This document shows positions 8,982 to 16,849 of a DNA stretch of 64,000 nucleotides, piece by piece. A model generated the notes under the pieces. That model was not told where the DNA came from, did not search any database, and worked only from the letters and a program-made list of their open reading frames with translations. The stretch lies in NCBI RefSeq assembly GCF_003610405.1, contig NZ_RAQC01000002.1, forward strand, positions 62,001 through 126,000, in the 5' to 3' direction. The number at the start of each line of letters is the position of its first letter. Position 1 is the stretch's first letter. A program made the translations under genes and the position numbers. The stretch comes from Microbacterium sp. AG238. GTDB lineage: Bacteria > Actinomycetota > Actinomycetes > Actinomycetales > Microbacteriaceae.

Positions 8982-10139
8982 TCAGGCCTGCAGCTGCTCG
9001 CGGGGCTTCGGCCGGGCCCAGCGGGCCGGCAGGTCCGGTCCGTCCCACACCTGCACGATGCCCCACACGACGGCGGTGATCGGCACGGCGAGCAGCGTTC
9101 CCAGGATGCCTCCGATCGCGGTGCCGGCGGTCAGGGCGACGAGCACGACGAACGAGTGCAGCTTCATCGTGCGGCCCATGAGCACGGGCTGCAGGAAGTT
9201 GCCCTCGAGCTGGTTGACGAGCACCACCGCCCCGACGACGAGCACCGCGTTGAGCGGACCGTTCGCGACGAGCGCGACGAGGGCGGCCAGGATGCCGGCG
9301 AGCGTCGCACCCACGATCGGGATGAAGGCCAGGAGGAAGACGAGGACCGCGAGGGGGAGGGCCAGCGGCACCTGGAGCACGAGCAGGGCGATGAAGATGC
9401 CGGCTGCATCGACGAAAGCGACGGCGGCGGTGCCGCGGATGTACGAGCCGAGCACGACGACCGTCTTGTCGCCGATGCGACGAGCGCGCTGCTCGTTCGA
9501 GCCGCGGAACGGGCGCAGGAGGAACGCCCACATGCGGGGTCCGTCCTTGAGGAAGAAGAAGAGGATGACCACGAGCAGCACCGCACCCGTGATGAAGGTC
9601 GCCACGGCACTCACGCCCGCGATGGCGCCGGAGCCGAACTGGGCGCTCGTGACGAAGTCGCCGAGGGCACCCAGCCATTCGTCGATCTGCTTCTGGTCGA
9701 TCGAGAAGGGGAGCGTCTGCGCCCACGCGATGAGCTGCTGGAAGCCCTCCTCGGCCTGCGAATACAGGTCGTCCCACTGGTCGCGGACGGCCCAGACGAT
9801 CAGCCACGACAGACCGGTCAGCAGGACCACGATCGTGAGCAGGGTGATGATCGTCGCGAGCAGCGACGGCACGCCGTGGCGCCGCATCCAGCTCATGGCG
9901 GGAGCGAACGCGCACGCGAAGATGAGCGCGAGGATCAGCGGGATCGCGACGACGGACACCTGCCGCAGGACGTAGACGATGCCGATGGCGAGGATCACCA
10001 GGACGATGATCTGCACCCCGCGGATAGCGAGCCGGCCGAATCCGTCGGCCCACAGCCCCGTGGGCGGCCGTTCGGCATCGCGATCGATGGCATCCGCCAG
10101 CACGGTCTCGGGCCGTGGGCTCCGTCGGAACAGACTCAT
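8982..10139 (-). CDS. AI-2E family (TqsA/PerM-like) membrane transporter
   Basis: A 385-residue membrane protein with an N-terminal helix pair (LAIRGVQIIVLVILAIGIVYVL, about 37-58), a central loop (about 120-180) and a C-terminal helix group with the family pattern FIPIVGATLAGILAALVAL and NQLEGNFLQPVLMGR. Characterised members export autoinducer-2 or act as sodium/proton antiporters; the substrate is unknown. ATG at 10139 is chosen because TACCGT on the minus strand (10147-10152) sits 7 bases before it, as in other leaderless genes here. An upstream extension of the frame carries no family signal. It is divergent from the alkaline phosphatase gene. Confidence 0.85.
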   Translation of the reverse strand: MSLFRRSPRPETVLADAIDRDAERPPTGLWADGFGRLAIRGVQIIVLVILAIGIVYVLRQVSVVAIPLILALIFACAFAPAMSWMRRHGVPSLLATIITLLTIVVLLTGLSWLIVWAVRDQWDDLYSQAEEGFQQLIAWAQTLPFSIDQKQIDEWLGALGDFVTSAQFGSGAIAGVSAVATFITGAVLLVVILFFFLKDGPRMWAFLLRPFRGSNEQRARRIGDKTVVVLGSYIRGTAAVAFVDAAGIFIALLVLQVPLALPLAVLVFLLAFIPIVGATLAGILAALVALVANGPLNAVLVVGAVVLVNQLEGNFLQPVLMGRTMKLHSFVVLVALTAGTAIGGILGTLLAVPITAVVWGIVQVWDGPDLPARWARPKPREQLQA

Positions 10140-10219
10140 GACGACGACGGTAGCGGACGGCGACGACGATGACCCGGGGTTGCGTTCGTGGGGCACGTGC
10201 GACAGTGCCGGGCTGCGGC

Positions 10220-10252
10220 GGTCACCTCCGCGGCTGCTCCCGTTCACCGTCG
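10220..10252 (+). promoter_or_regulatory. Candidate PHO-box-like repeats upstream of alkaline phosphatase gene
   Basis: GGTCACC (10220-10226) and GTTCACC (10242-10248) are spaced by exactly 22 bases, twice the 11-base period of the PhoP direct repeats known from Streptomyces. They lie in the 217-base gap between the divergent AI-2E and alkaline phosphatase genes. The middle unit is poor, so this is only a candidate. Confidence 0.35.
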
Positions 10253-10356
10253 CGTCGCCGGGAGGTCGCCGCGCGGCCACCCCCGCCGACGACCGTGGAG
10301 GTGCCGCCCGCAACGCGGCGGCTTTCGCACCCCCCCAGATACGAAAGAGGATCTCC

Positions 10357-12228
10357 ATGCACCGGAGAGCGCACACGCGCGCCTGCACCCTGACCGCGGC
10401 GAGCGTCGTCGCCGGTCTCGTTCTCGCGTCGGCCCCGGCCGTCGTCGCGAGCGCAGCCGATGCCGACGCGGCATCCGTTCCGAAGAACGTCATCCTGATG
10501 ATCTCGGATGGCGCGGGCTACAACCAGTTCGACGCCGCGAGTCTGTACGAGCATGGCACGAGCGCGCATCAGGTCACCGTCGATCCCGGGACCGGCGCGA
10601 TCGCGCACGGGGCGGCAACGCCGGGTCAGGTCTACGAGACCTGGCCCGTCCAGGTCGCCCAGTCGCACTACTCGGCATCGGGCCGGGCGGAGTACGTCAC
10701 CGAGAAGGCATGGGGAGACTTCGGCTGGGTCGCTTCTGGCGCCACCGACTCCGCCGCAGCGGGCACGGCGCTCGGAACCGGTGTGAAGACGAACAACGGG
10801 ACCCTCGGCTTCGAGCCCGGCGGCGATCGCCTGCTCACCGTGGGCGAGCAGGCGCAGGAGGTGGGCAAGAAGGTCGGGCTCGTCACCTCCGTGCCCTTCA
10901 ACCACGCCACTCCCGCGGGCTTCATCGCCCACAACGCCGACCGCAACGACTACCAGGGCCTCGCGACCGAGATGATCGACAGCGGCGTGGACGTCCTCAT
11001 GGGTGGCGGTCACCCGATGTACACCGACGCCCACGAGCCTCGTCCGGCCGATTGGACATGGATCGCGCAGACCGACTACGAGCGCCTCTCGACCGGAGCG
11101 ACGCCCTTCAGCTTCATCGACGACAAGGCCGACTTCGAAGCTCTCGCCGCCGGAACCGCCACTCCCGACAAGGTGTTCGGTCTCGCGCAGGTCGCCGAGA
11201 CCCTGCAGTACAACCGCCCCGGACTGGCGAACGACGCCGCGCCGCCGTACACCGATCCGGCTAACGACGTGCCCGACCTCGACACCCTCGCCCGCGGGGC
11301 GCTGAACGTTCTCGACACGGGTGACGAGGGCTTCTTCCTCATGGTCGAGGGCGGCGCGGTCGACTGGGCCGGCCATGCGAACCAGACCACCCGCCTCATC
11401 GAGGAGCAGATCGCCTTCAACGACGCCGTCGAGGCCGTCGAGTCGTGGGTCGAGGAGAACAGCAGCTGGGACGAGACGCTCGTCGTCGTCACCGCCGACC
11501 ATGAGACCGGCTATCTCGCCGGTGCAGGGTCCGGGCCGGAGACCGGGTGGACGCCGATGACGGGAACGGCGGGGCAGCTCCCCGACCTGACGTGGCACTC
11601 GGGCGGACACACGAACGCGCTCGTCCCGCTCTTCGCCAAGGGTGCCGGGGCTGAAGCGCTCGAAGCGCGGGCCGACCAGTGGGATGCCGTCCGCGGCGCC
11701 TATCTCGACAACACCGCGATCGGCGAGACCATCTTCGACTTCCTCGGGCACGGGGAACGGAGCTCGGCCGATGCCGTCGCACTCGAGGCCGCCATCTCGG
11801 GCCAGCCGGCGGACGGTGCGCTCAGCCTCAGCGTCGCCGGACACGGCGAGCGCGTCGCGTTCGGCGGCTCCGGGGCGAAGCTGGATGCGACGATGCCGCT
11901 CGTGACGGTCGCCGACACGCGCAACGAGGTCCGCGCCCAGGGACGCGGCTGGACACTCGCGGGATCGGCGACGGACTTCGTGGCCGGCAATCGCACGCTG
12001 GCGGCGGAGAACCTCGCGTGGGCGCCGCGCATCGTCCGATCCGAGTCGGGCGCCGCCGCGGGCGGCCGGGCGACGCTCGACTCGCCTGCGACGCTCGCCA
12101 CCGCCGACCGGACGTCGCGTATGGGAACGACGGTGGTCGGCGCCGATCTGGATCTGACGGTGCCCGCGGACGCTGCCGGCGGCCGTTACGGCAGCGAGAT
12201 CACGCTCACCCTGTTCGCGCAGGACTGA
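10357..12228 (+). CDS. Secreted alkaline phosphatase (PhoA family)
   Basis: A 623-residue exported protein. Residues 1-34 form a signal peptide (VVAGLVLASAPAVVASA-A). Metal- and phosphate-binding motifs are visible: MISDGAGYNQ (about 48), ATDSAAAGTALGTGVKT with the nucleophile Ser about 132, NHATPAGF (about 188), VEGGAVDWAGHAN (about 330), TADHETGYL (about 380) and HSGGHTNALVPLF (about 412). The enzyme hydrolyses phosphomonoesters outside the membrane to release phosphate. About 180 residues after the catalytic part are Ala/Gly-rich beta-type sequence of unknown role. The ATG has an AAAGAGG ribosome site. Low-phosphate regulation is plausible from the repeats at 10220-10252. Confidence 0.93.
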   Translation: MHRRAHTRACTLTAASVVAGLVLASAPAVVASAADADAASVPKNVILMISDGAGYNQFDAASLYEHGTSAHQVTVDPGTGAIAHGAATPGQVYETWPVQVAQSHYSASGRAEYVTEKAWGDFGWVASGATDSAAAGTALGTGVKTNNGTLGFEPGGDRLLTVGEQAQEVGKKVGLVTSVPFNHATPAGFIAHNADRNDYQGLATEMIDSGVDVLMGGGHPMYTDAHEPRPADWTWIAQTDYERLSTGATPFSFIDDKADFEALAAGTATPDKVFGLAQVAETLQYNRPGLANDAAPPYTDPANDVPDLDTLARGALNVLDTGDEGFFLMVEGGAVDWAGHANQTTRLIEEQIAFNDAVEAVESWVEENSSWDETLVVVTADHETGYLAGAGSGPETGWTPMTGTAGQLPDLTWHSGGHTNALVPLFAKGAGAEALEARADQWDAVRGAYLDNTAIGETIFDFLGHGERSSADAVALEAAISGQPADGALSLSVAGHGERVAFGGSGAKLDATMPLVTVADTRNEVRAQGRGWTLAGSATDFVAGNRTLAAENLAWAPRIVRSESGAAAGGRATLDSPATLATADRTSRMGTTVVGADLDLTVPADAAGGRYGSEITLTLFAQD

Positions 12229-12253
12229 CCGGTCCACGCGACATCGATGCATC

Positions 12254-12285
12254 GGCGGGGGGCGGGCTTCGGCCCGTCCCCCGCC
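12254..12285 (+). terminator. Hairpin with TTCG tetraloop after alkaline phosphatase gene
   Basis: A 14-bp stem (12254-12267 with 12272-12285, one G-T wobble) closes on a TTCG loop 25 bases after the alkaline phosphatase stop and 20 bases before the next start. There is no T tract. It may end or attenuate transcription into the next gene. Confidence 0.6.
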
Positions 12286-12305
12286 CCCAGCTCACCGGAG
12301 ACCTC

Positions 12306-13295
12306 ATGCCCCGCGTCCTCCTCATCCGTGCCGTGCTACTGGCAGCAGGCGTGCTCGCCGCGCTCACGGCATCCGCATCGCTCACCGTCGTCCCGGCATC
12401 GGCCGCGGCGCCGGAGCCGCCCACGATCGAGTGGGGGGTCGTCCCCGCCGACGCCGCCGGCCCCGACGGCAGGGTGTCACTGCGCCACACGATCGACCCG
12501 GGCGGCGCGATCACCGATGCCATCGCGGTCACCAATCACTCGATAGAGCCCGCGGTGTTCACCGTCGCCGCCGGCGACGGTGTCGTGGGCGCCGACGGCG
12601 CGTACGACGTCCGTGCCGACGATCCGGCAGCCGGCGGAGCCTGGATCGACGTCGGTGGGGTCGACGGCGACGGCCTCGCGCTCGCCGCGGGCGAGACCCG
12701 GGTGCTCCCCGTCACGATCACGGTGCCGGCGGATGCGACGCCGGGGGATCACCCGGCCGGGATCGTCGTGGGCCTCAGCGCCGCGGAGTCGGGGGTCACG
12801 GTGACGCACCGTGTCGGCGTGCGCGTGCATCTGCAGGTCGCCGGCGAGATCGCTCCGATGCTCAGCGTCGACGCTGCCGCGGCGAGCTTCACGCCCTCGT
12901 GGATCCCCTTCGCTCCCGGCACCCTGACGGTCGAGTACCGCGTGACCAACACCGGCAACGTCCGGTTCGGGGCGAGCGTCGCCGCCGACGCTGCGGGCCC
13001 GCTGGGGCTCATGCCCGGGGGCGGGACCGCCGCGGCGTTCGAGGTGCTGCCCGGCGGCACGGCGACGCAGCGCATCGAGCTGCCGCTCGCGCCGCTGTTC
13101 TTCGCCGCCGGCGAGATCACCGTCACCCCGGTGTCGCTCGGCGACGATCGCGTGCCGCTGCCCGAAGCGGCATCCGCGGGGTTCTCGACGCCGGCCGTGG
13201 CGTGGTCGTCGATCGCCGTCGTCGCGCTGGGGGCGGGGATCATCGCGCTCGTGGTGAGTATCTTCGTGCGCCGACGCGCGCGGCGGGTCAGGTGA
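12306..13295 (+). CDS. Exported DUF916-like (WxL-associated) surface protein
   Basis: A 329-residue protein with a signal peptide (residues 1-36, ending PASAAA), two beta-sandwich-like halves and a C-terminal membrane helix (about 298-322) followed by RRRARRVR, so it is anchored facing outward. The pattern IEWGVVPADA...VSLRHTIDPGGAITDAIAVTNHS, then ITVPADATPGDHPAGIVVGL, is typical of the DUF916 peptidoglycan-binding family found beside surface proteins. No WxL partner is seen. It follows the alkaline phosphatase and may be read through from it. Its stop overlaps the convergent acyl-CoA dehydrogenase by 8 bases. Confidence 0.7.
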   Translation: MPRVLLIRAVLLAAGVLAALTASASLTVVPASAAAPEPPTIEWGVVPADAAGPDGRVSLRHTIDPGGAITDAIAVTNHSIEPAVFTVAAGDGVVGADGAYDVRADDPAAGGAWIDVGGVDGDGLALAAGETRVLPVTITVPADATPGDHPAGIVVGLSAAESGVTVTHRVGVRVHLQVAGEIAPMLSVDAAAASFTPSWIPFAPGTLTVEYRVTNTGNVRFGASVAADAAGPLGLMPGGGTAAAFEVLPGGTATQRIELPLAPLFFAAGEITVTPVSLGDDRVPLPEAASAGFSTPAVAWSSIAVVALGAGIIALVVSIFVRRRARRVR

Positions 13296-14535
13296 ACGCG
13301 CCGACTCCGGTGATGTCGCGGCCCAGCAGGAGCGCCTGGACGCTCTCCGTGCCCTCGTAGGTGTGGATCGCCTCGATGTCGGCCATGTGCTGCATGACCC
13401 CGTTCTCGAGCAGGATGCCGTTGCCTCCGAGGAGGTCGCGCGCGGTCTGCGCGATCCGTCGCGCGGCCCGGGTGTTGTGGTACTTCGCCAGCGACGCCTG
13501 CGTCGGCCGCAGGCCGCCGGTCGTTTCGAGGTCGGCGAGCCGGCGGCAGTAGAGCTGCATCGCGGTGAGCTCGTCGAGCATCTGCGTGAGGCGTTCCTGC
13601 ACCATCTGCGAGCGGGCGAGCGGCCGACCGAACTGGATGCGCTCGCCGGCATAGGTGACCGCCGCCTCGTAGCAGGCGGTCGCGTGTCCCAGCGCAGACC
13701 ACGCGACGCCCGAACGGGTGGCGTAGAGGACGGTCGAGGCATCCCGGAACGATCGCGTGCCCGCGAGGACGGCGTCGGCCGGAAGCCGCACGTCGCGCAG
13801 CGCGACATGCGCCTGGTGGATGCCGCGCAGCGACGCCTTGCCCGCGATGACGGTGCCGGTGTAACCGGGGCGGTCCTGCTCGACGAGGAAGCAGCGCACG
13901 GAACCGTGCAGCTCATCGCCCTCGTCGTCGACGCGTGCCCAGACGAACGTGATGCCGCCCGACGCCCCATTGCCGATCCACTTCTTGGCTCCGCGGAGCA
14001 CCCACTCGTCGCCCTCGCGGCGGGCGACGGTCTCGAGCGAGACCGAATCCGAGCCGTGGTCCGGCTCGGTGAGCGCGAAACTACCCAGAACCTCGCCCCT
14101 GGCGAGCGGCCGCAGCCAGCGCTCCTGCTGGTCAGGAGACCCGAACAGGGCCAGGGTGCGCAGCGCGAGCCCGCCTTGGACGGCCTGCGCCGTGCCGAGC
14201 GAGCCGTCGCCGCGCGAGATCTCCATATTCACCAGGCCGGCGCCCAGCGGGGTGATGCGCGTGAGACCCGGGTGGTCGATCCCGTCGACGAAGAGGTCGA
14301 GCTCGCCCATGCGGCGGACGAGGTCGAGCGGGTAGGTCGCGGTGTCCCAGGCGCGCTGCATCCGGTCGCCGACCTCGTCGACGAACGTGCGGGCGCGGTC
14401 CCACGCGGCGCGGTCGGCGTCGTCGACGTCGGCGAAGACGCCGTAGTAGTCGGTGTCGCGGCGGCCCGTCAGGGCGTACGAGGCGACGCGCTCGCCGGGG
14501 AGTGCGTCGAGGTCACGGTCGGCTTCATCGCTCAT
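13288..14535 (-). CDS. Acyl-CoA dehydrogenase (glutaryl-CoA dehydrogenase-like)
   Basis: A 415-residue flavoenzyme of the acyl-CoA dehydrogenase family. FAD-binding FALTEPDHGSD (about 150) and the loop GAKKWIGNG, then GRPLARSQMVQERL (about 300) and QTARDLLGGNGI (about 370) are present. The catalytic Glu lies in HTYEGTESVQALLLGRDITG (about 395), the arrangement of the glutaryl-CoA dehydrogenase branch. It would oxidise an acyl-CoA to the enoyl-CoA and pass electrons to ETF; the chain is not identifiable. ATG 14535 is supported by GATACT (minus strand, 14543-14548) 7 bases upstream. A palindrome at 14558-14570 covers the likely -35. The adjacent TetR gene is the probable regulator. Confidence 0.9.
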   Translation of the reverse strand: MSDEADRDLDALPGERVASYALTGRRDTDYYGVFADVDDADRAAWDRARTFVDEVGDRMQRAWDTATYPLDLVRRMGELDLFVDGIDHPGLTRITPLGAGLVNMEISRGDGSLGTAQAVQGGLALRTLALFGSPDQQERWLRPLARGEVLGSFALTEPDHGSDSVSLETVARREGDEWVLRGAKKWIGNGASGGITFVWARVDDEGDELHGSVRCFLVEQDRPGYTGTVIAGKASLRGIHQAHVALRDVRLPADAVLAGTRSFRDASTVLYATRSGVAWSALGHATACYEAAVTYAGERIQFGRPLARSQMVQERLTQMLDELTAMQLYCRRLADLETTGGLRPTQASLAKYHNTRAARRIAQTARDLLGGNGILLENGVMQHMADIEAIHTYEGTESVQALLLGRDITGVGAFT

Positions 14536-14557
14536 GGCATCCAGTATCACCCCGAAC

Positions 14558-14570
14558 GACACTGAGTGTC
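14558..14570. promoter_or_regulatory. Palindrome GACACTGAGTGTC in acyl-CoA dehydrogenase promoter
   Basis: Perfect 6-bp arms around one base. On the minus strand it lies just upstream of the GATACT -10 of the acyl-CoA dehydrogenase gene, over the expected -35 position, and right after the tetR stop. This is a typical place for a TetR operator. The half-site AGTGTCA also occurs at 15270-15276 before tetR itself. Confidence 0.5.
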
Positions 14571-14590
14571 ACGCCGGCGCCCAGGGTCGG

Positions 14591-15256
14591 TCAGGAGAGC
14601 TCGGACCGGATGCGGCGGGTGACCTCCGCGAGCGGCATCCGGCGAGGGAAGACGGCGACGACGACGTCCTCGTCGGCCGGAGGCTCGCCGTCCGGATGCA
14701 CCCCGAACCGACGCAGCAGATCATCGAGCGCGGCGTGGACCGTGAGCCGGGTGACCGTGTCATCGCCGCGGAGCAAGCGGCGCAGGACGTGATTGTGGAC
14801 GGCGGTCACGGCCGCGCTGAAGCCGACGAGCTCGGCGGCATCGAGCTCGGGCAGACGCGCACGCAGATGATCGCCGAACAGCCGTTCGTAGCGGAAGACC
14901 ATGACGATCTCGCGGTCGCGCAGCGCCGGGACGCCGCGCACCACGCGGTATCGCCGCCGGGCGAGCTCGACGTCGGCGGCGAAGTGGTCGAAAGCTGCGA
15001 GCGCGGCATCGCACACCGCGCGCCACGGGGTCTCGTCCGTCGTCTCGAGCAGCTCGCGCAGCGCCGCGATAGCGACGTCGTGGTCGGCGAAGACCACATC
15101 GTCCTTGCCGCCGTATTGCCGGAAGAACGTCGATCGCGACAGACCGCCCGCCCGAGCGATGTCGTCGACCGAGGTGCGTTCATATCCCTGCTCGTCGAAC
15201 AGGGCGACGGCCGCGGCCACGAGGGGGTCGCCGGGGGTGCGGGAGGCCTCGGTCAT
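14591..15256 (-). CDS. TetR/AcrR-family transcriptional regulator
   Basis: A 221-residue regulator with an N-terminal helix-turn-helix (residues about 12-58: AAVALFDEQGYERTSVDDIARAGGLSRSTFFRQYGGKDDV) and an unassigned ligand-binding domain. It lies between the acyl-CoA dehydrogenase (downstream, same strand) and the divergent FAD/Rieske oxidoreductase. Local control, possibly with an acyl-CoA-like ligand, is likely. ATG 15256 is preceded by TAGGCT on the minus strand (15265-15270, 8-base gap) and no ribosome site, so a leaderless start is likely. Confidence 0.9.
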   Translation of the reverse strand: MTEASRTPGDPLVAAAVALFDEQGYERTSVDDIARAGGLSRSTFFRQYGGKDDVVFADHDVAIAALRELLETTDETPWRAVCDAALAAFDHFAADVELARRRYRVVRGVPALRDREIVMVFRYERLFGDHLRARLPELDAAELVGFSAAVTAVHNHVLRRLLRGDDTVTRLTVHAALDDLLRRFGVHPDGEPPADEDVVVAVFPRRMPLAEVTRRIRSELS

Positions 15257-15269
15257 GGGCACCGAGCCT

Positions 15270-15287
15270 AGTGTCAAGTCGCTTGTC
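15270..15287. promoter_or_regulatory. Candidate operator in the tetR / FAD-oxidoreductase intergenic region
   Basis: The 61-base divergent gap holds AGTGTCA (15270-15276), matching one half of the palindrome at 14558-14570, and the overlapping inverted repeat CAAG-TCG-CTTG (15275-15285). It overlaps the TAGGCT -10 of tetR. Autoregulation is inferred. Confidence 0.35.
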
Positions 15288-15317
15288 GCCGTCCGCTGCG
15301 CGGCGTTGACTGCGGGC

Positions 15318-16844
15318 ATGACGCCGCTGTGGAAGACCGATGTGTCCGCGCCCACCGGAACGCCGTTCGAACCGGGGCGGCGTCACGATGTCGTCATCGT
15401 CGGGGCAGGGCTGACCGGGCTCGCGACCGCGCTCGAGCTTGTCCGCAGCGGCATGGATGTCGCGATCGTCGAGCGCGGCGGCATCGGCGAACTCGCGTCG
15501 GGCTCGAACACCGGAAAGATCTCGCTGCTGCAGGGCACGACGCTGTCGTCGTTGCGCCGGCATCACCCGGCATCCCTCGTCCGTGCCTACGCCGACGCGA
15601 ACCGCGACGGCTTCGAGTGGATCACCCGTGCTGCCGACGAGCTCGGTGTCTCGACGACCGTCCGCACCGCGTACACCTACGCTCACGGTGCCGACGGCGT
15701 GGCGTCGGTGACGGAGGAGTACCGCGCGGCCCGTGAAGCGGGCCTCGCCGTGCGTCTCGCCGGTCCCGAGGAGCTCGCGGCCGGTCCCGTCCGCATGGTC
15801 AGCGCCGTCGCCCTGGACGATCAGCGCGCGATCGACCCGATGAGCCTGTTGACGGCACTGGCTACCGCGTTCGTCGCCGCCGGCGGCCGGCTGCATCTGA
15901 ACACGGCGGTGCGGCGCGTGCGGGTCGTGCCGCGGCCCCGGGTCGACACCGAGGCCGGCACGCTGTTCGCCGCGAAGATCGTGCTGGCCACGGGGGCGCC
16001 CCTCACCGATCGCGGACTGTACTTCGCGAAGGTGAGCGGGATGCGGTCGGCGTGCGTCTCGTTCGACCTCGAGGGCGAGGTACCCGACGGCATGTACCTC
16101 TCGGCCGACAGCCCGACCCGGTCGGTGCGCACCGTGACGGCCGCCGACGGCGCGGGCGGCGGAACGGATGCGGCGCCGCAGCTGATCGTCGGCGGCGCCG
16201 GTCACCCGGTCGGCCGAGTCGAGAGCGAGCTGGCGATGCTCGAGGAGCTCGTCACGTGGGCGCGGGAGACGTTCCCCGTGGGGACGGAGACCCACCGCTG
16301 GTCGGCGCAGGACTACACCTCGCACAACCTCGTGCCGTTCATCGGGGTGATGCCCCGCTCGCTCGGGCGCGTGCGGTTCGCGACCGGCTACGCCAAGTGG
16401 GGGTTGACCAACGCACCCGCTGCCGCGTTGCGCATCGCCAGCGAGCTGCGCGGCGAGAAGATGCGCGAGCGCCCGACATGGATGACGGTCATCGGCACGC
16501 GCCTCACGGTTCCTGCCGACCTCGCTCGCGGCGCGACGGAGAACGCGAAGGTCGGGGCCGCCGCTGCGCGCGGCTGGGTCGGCGCGGCGACGCGATCCAC
16601 GCCGGTCGAGCAGCCGGCAGAGGGCCAGGGCACCGTAGCGCAGCATCATGCCCGGCCTGTGGGCGTCTCGACGGTCGACGGTCAGACGCGGGCGGTCAGC
16701 GCGATCTGCCCGCACCTCGGCGGCGTGCTCGAGTGGAACGACCTCGAGTGCACGTGGGACTGCCCTCTGCACGCATCACGGTTCACCCCCGACGGCGAGC
16801 GCATCGAGGGCCCCGCCTCGACGGGCCTGCGGCGGCTGGGCTGA
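15318..16844 (+). CDS. FAD-dependent oxidoreductase with C-terminal Rieske [2Fe-2S] domain
   Basis: A 508-residue fusion. Residues about 23-400 form a DAO-type FAD domain (VVIVGAGLTGLATALELVRSG as dinucleotide-binding loop; GSNTGKISLLQG). Residues about 430-505 form a Rieske domain with CPHLGG and CPLHASRF, giving the expected two Cys/two His ligands. This YhfW-like architecture is common but its substrate is unknown. It is divergent from the TetR gene with a 61-base gap, suggesting shared control. It ends 5 bases before the convergent acyl-CoA ligase gene. Cytosolic; no signal peptide. Confidence 0.88.
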   Translation: MTPLWKTDVSAPTGTPFEPGRRHDVVIVGAGLTGLATALELVRSGMDVAIVERGGIGELASGSNTGKISLLQGTTLSSLRRHHPASLVRAYADANRDGFEWITRAADELGVSTTVRTAYTYAHGADGVASVTEEYRAAREAGLAVRLAGPEELAAGPVRMVSAVALDDQRAIDPMSLLTALATAFVAAGGRLHLNTAVRRVRVVPRPRVDTEAGTLFAAKIVLATGAPLTDRGLYFAKVSGMRSACVSFDLEGEVPDGMYLSADSPTRSVRTVTAADGAGGGTDAAPQLIVGGAGHPVGRVESELAMLEELVTWARETFPVGTETHRWSAQDYTSHNLVPFIGVMPRSLGRVRFATGYAKWGLTNAPAAALRIASELRGEKMRERPTWMTVIGTRLTVPADLARGATENAKVGAAAARGWVGAATRSTPVEQPAEGQGTVAQHHARPVGVSTVDGQTRAVSAICPHLGGVLEWNDLECTWDCPLHASRFTPDGERIEGPASTGLRRLG

Positions 16845-16849
16845 GAGGC

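Noticed and set aside
7666-10053. 795-codon minus-strand open frame covering the ligase and permease
   Set aside because: Its translation is Arg-rich noise; the two genes in other frames have full motif sets.
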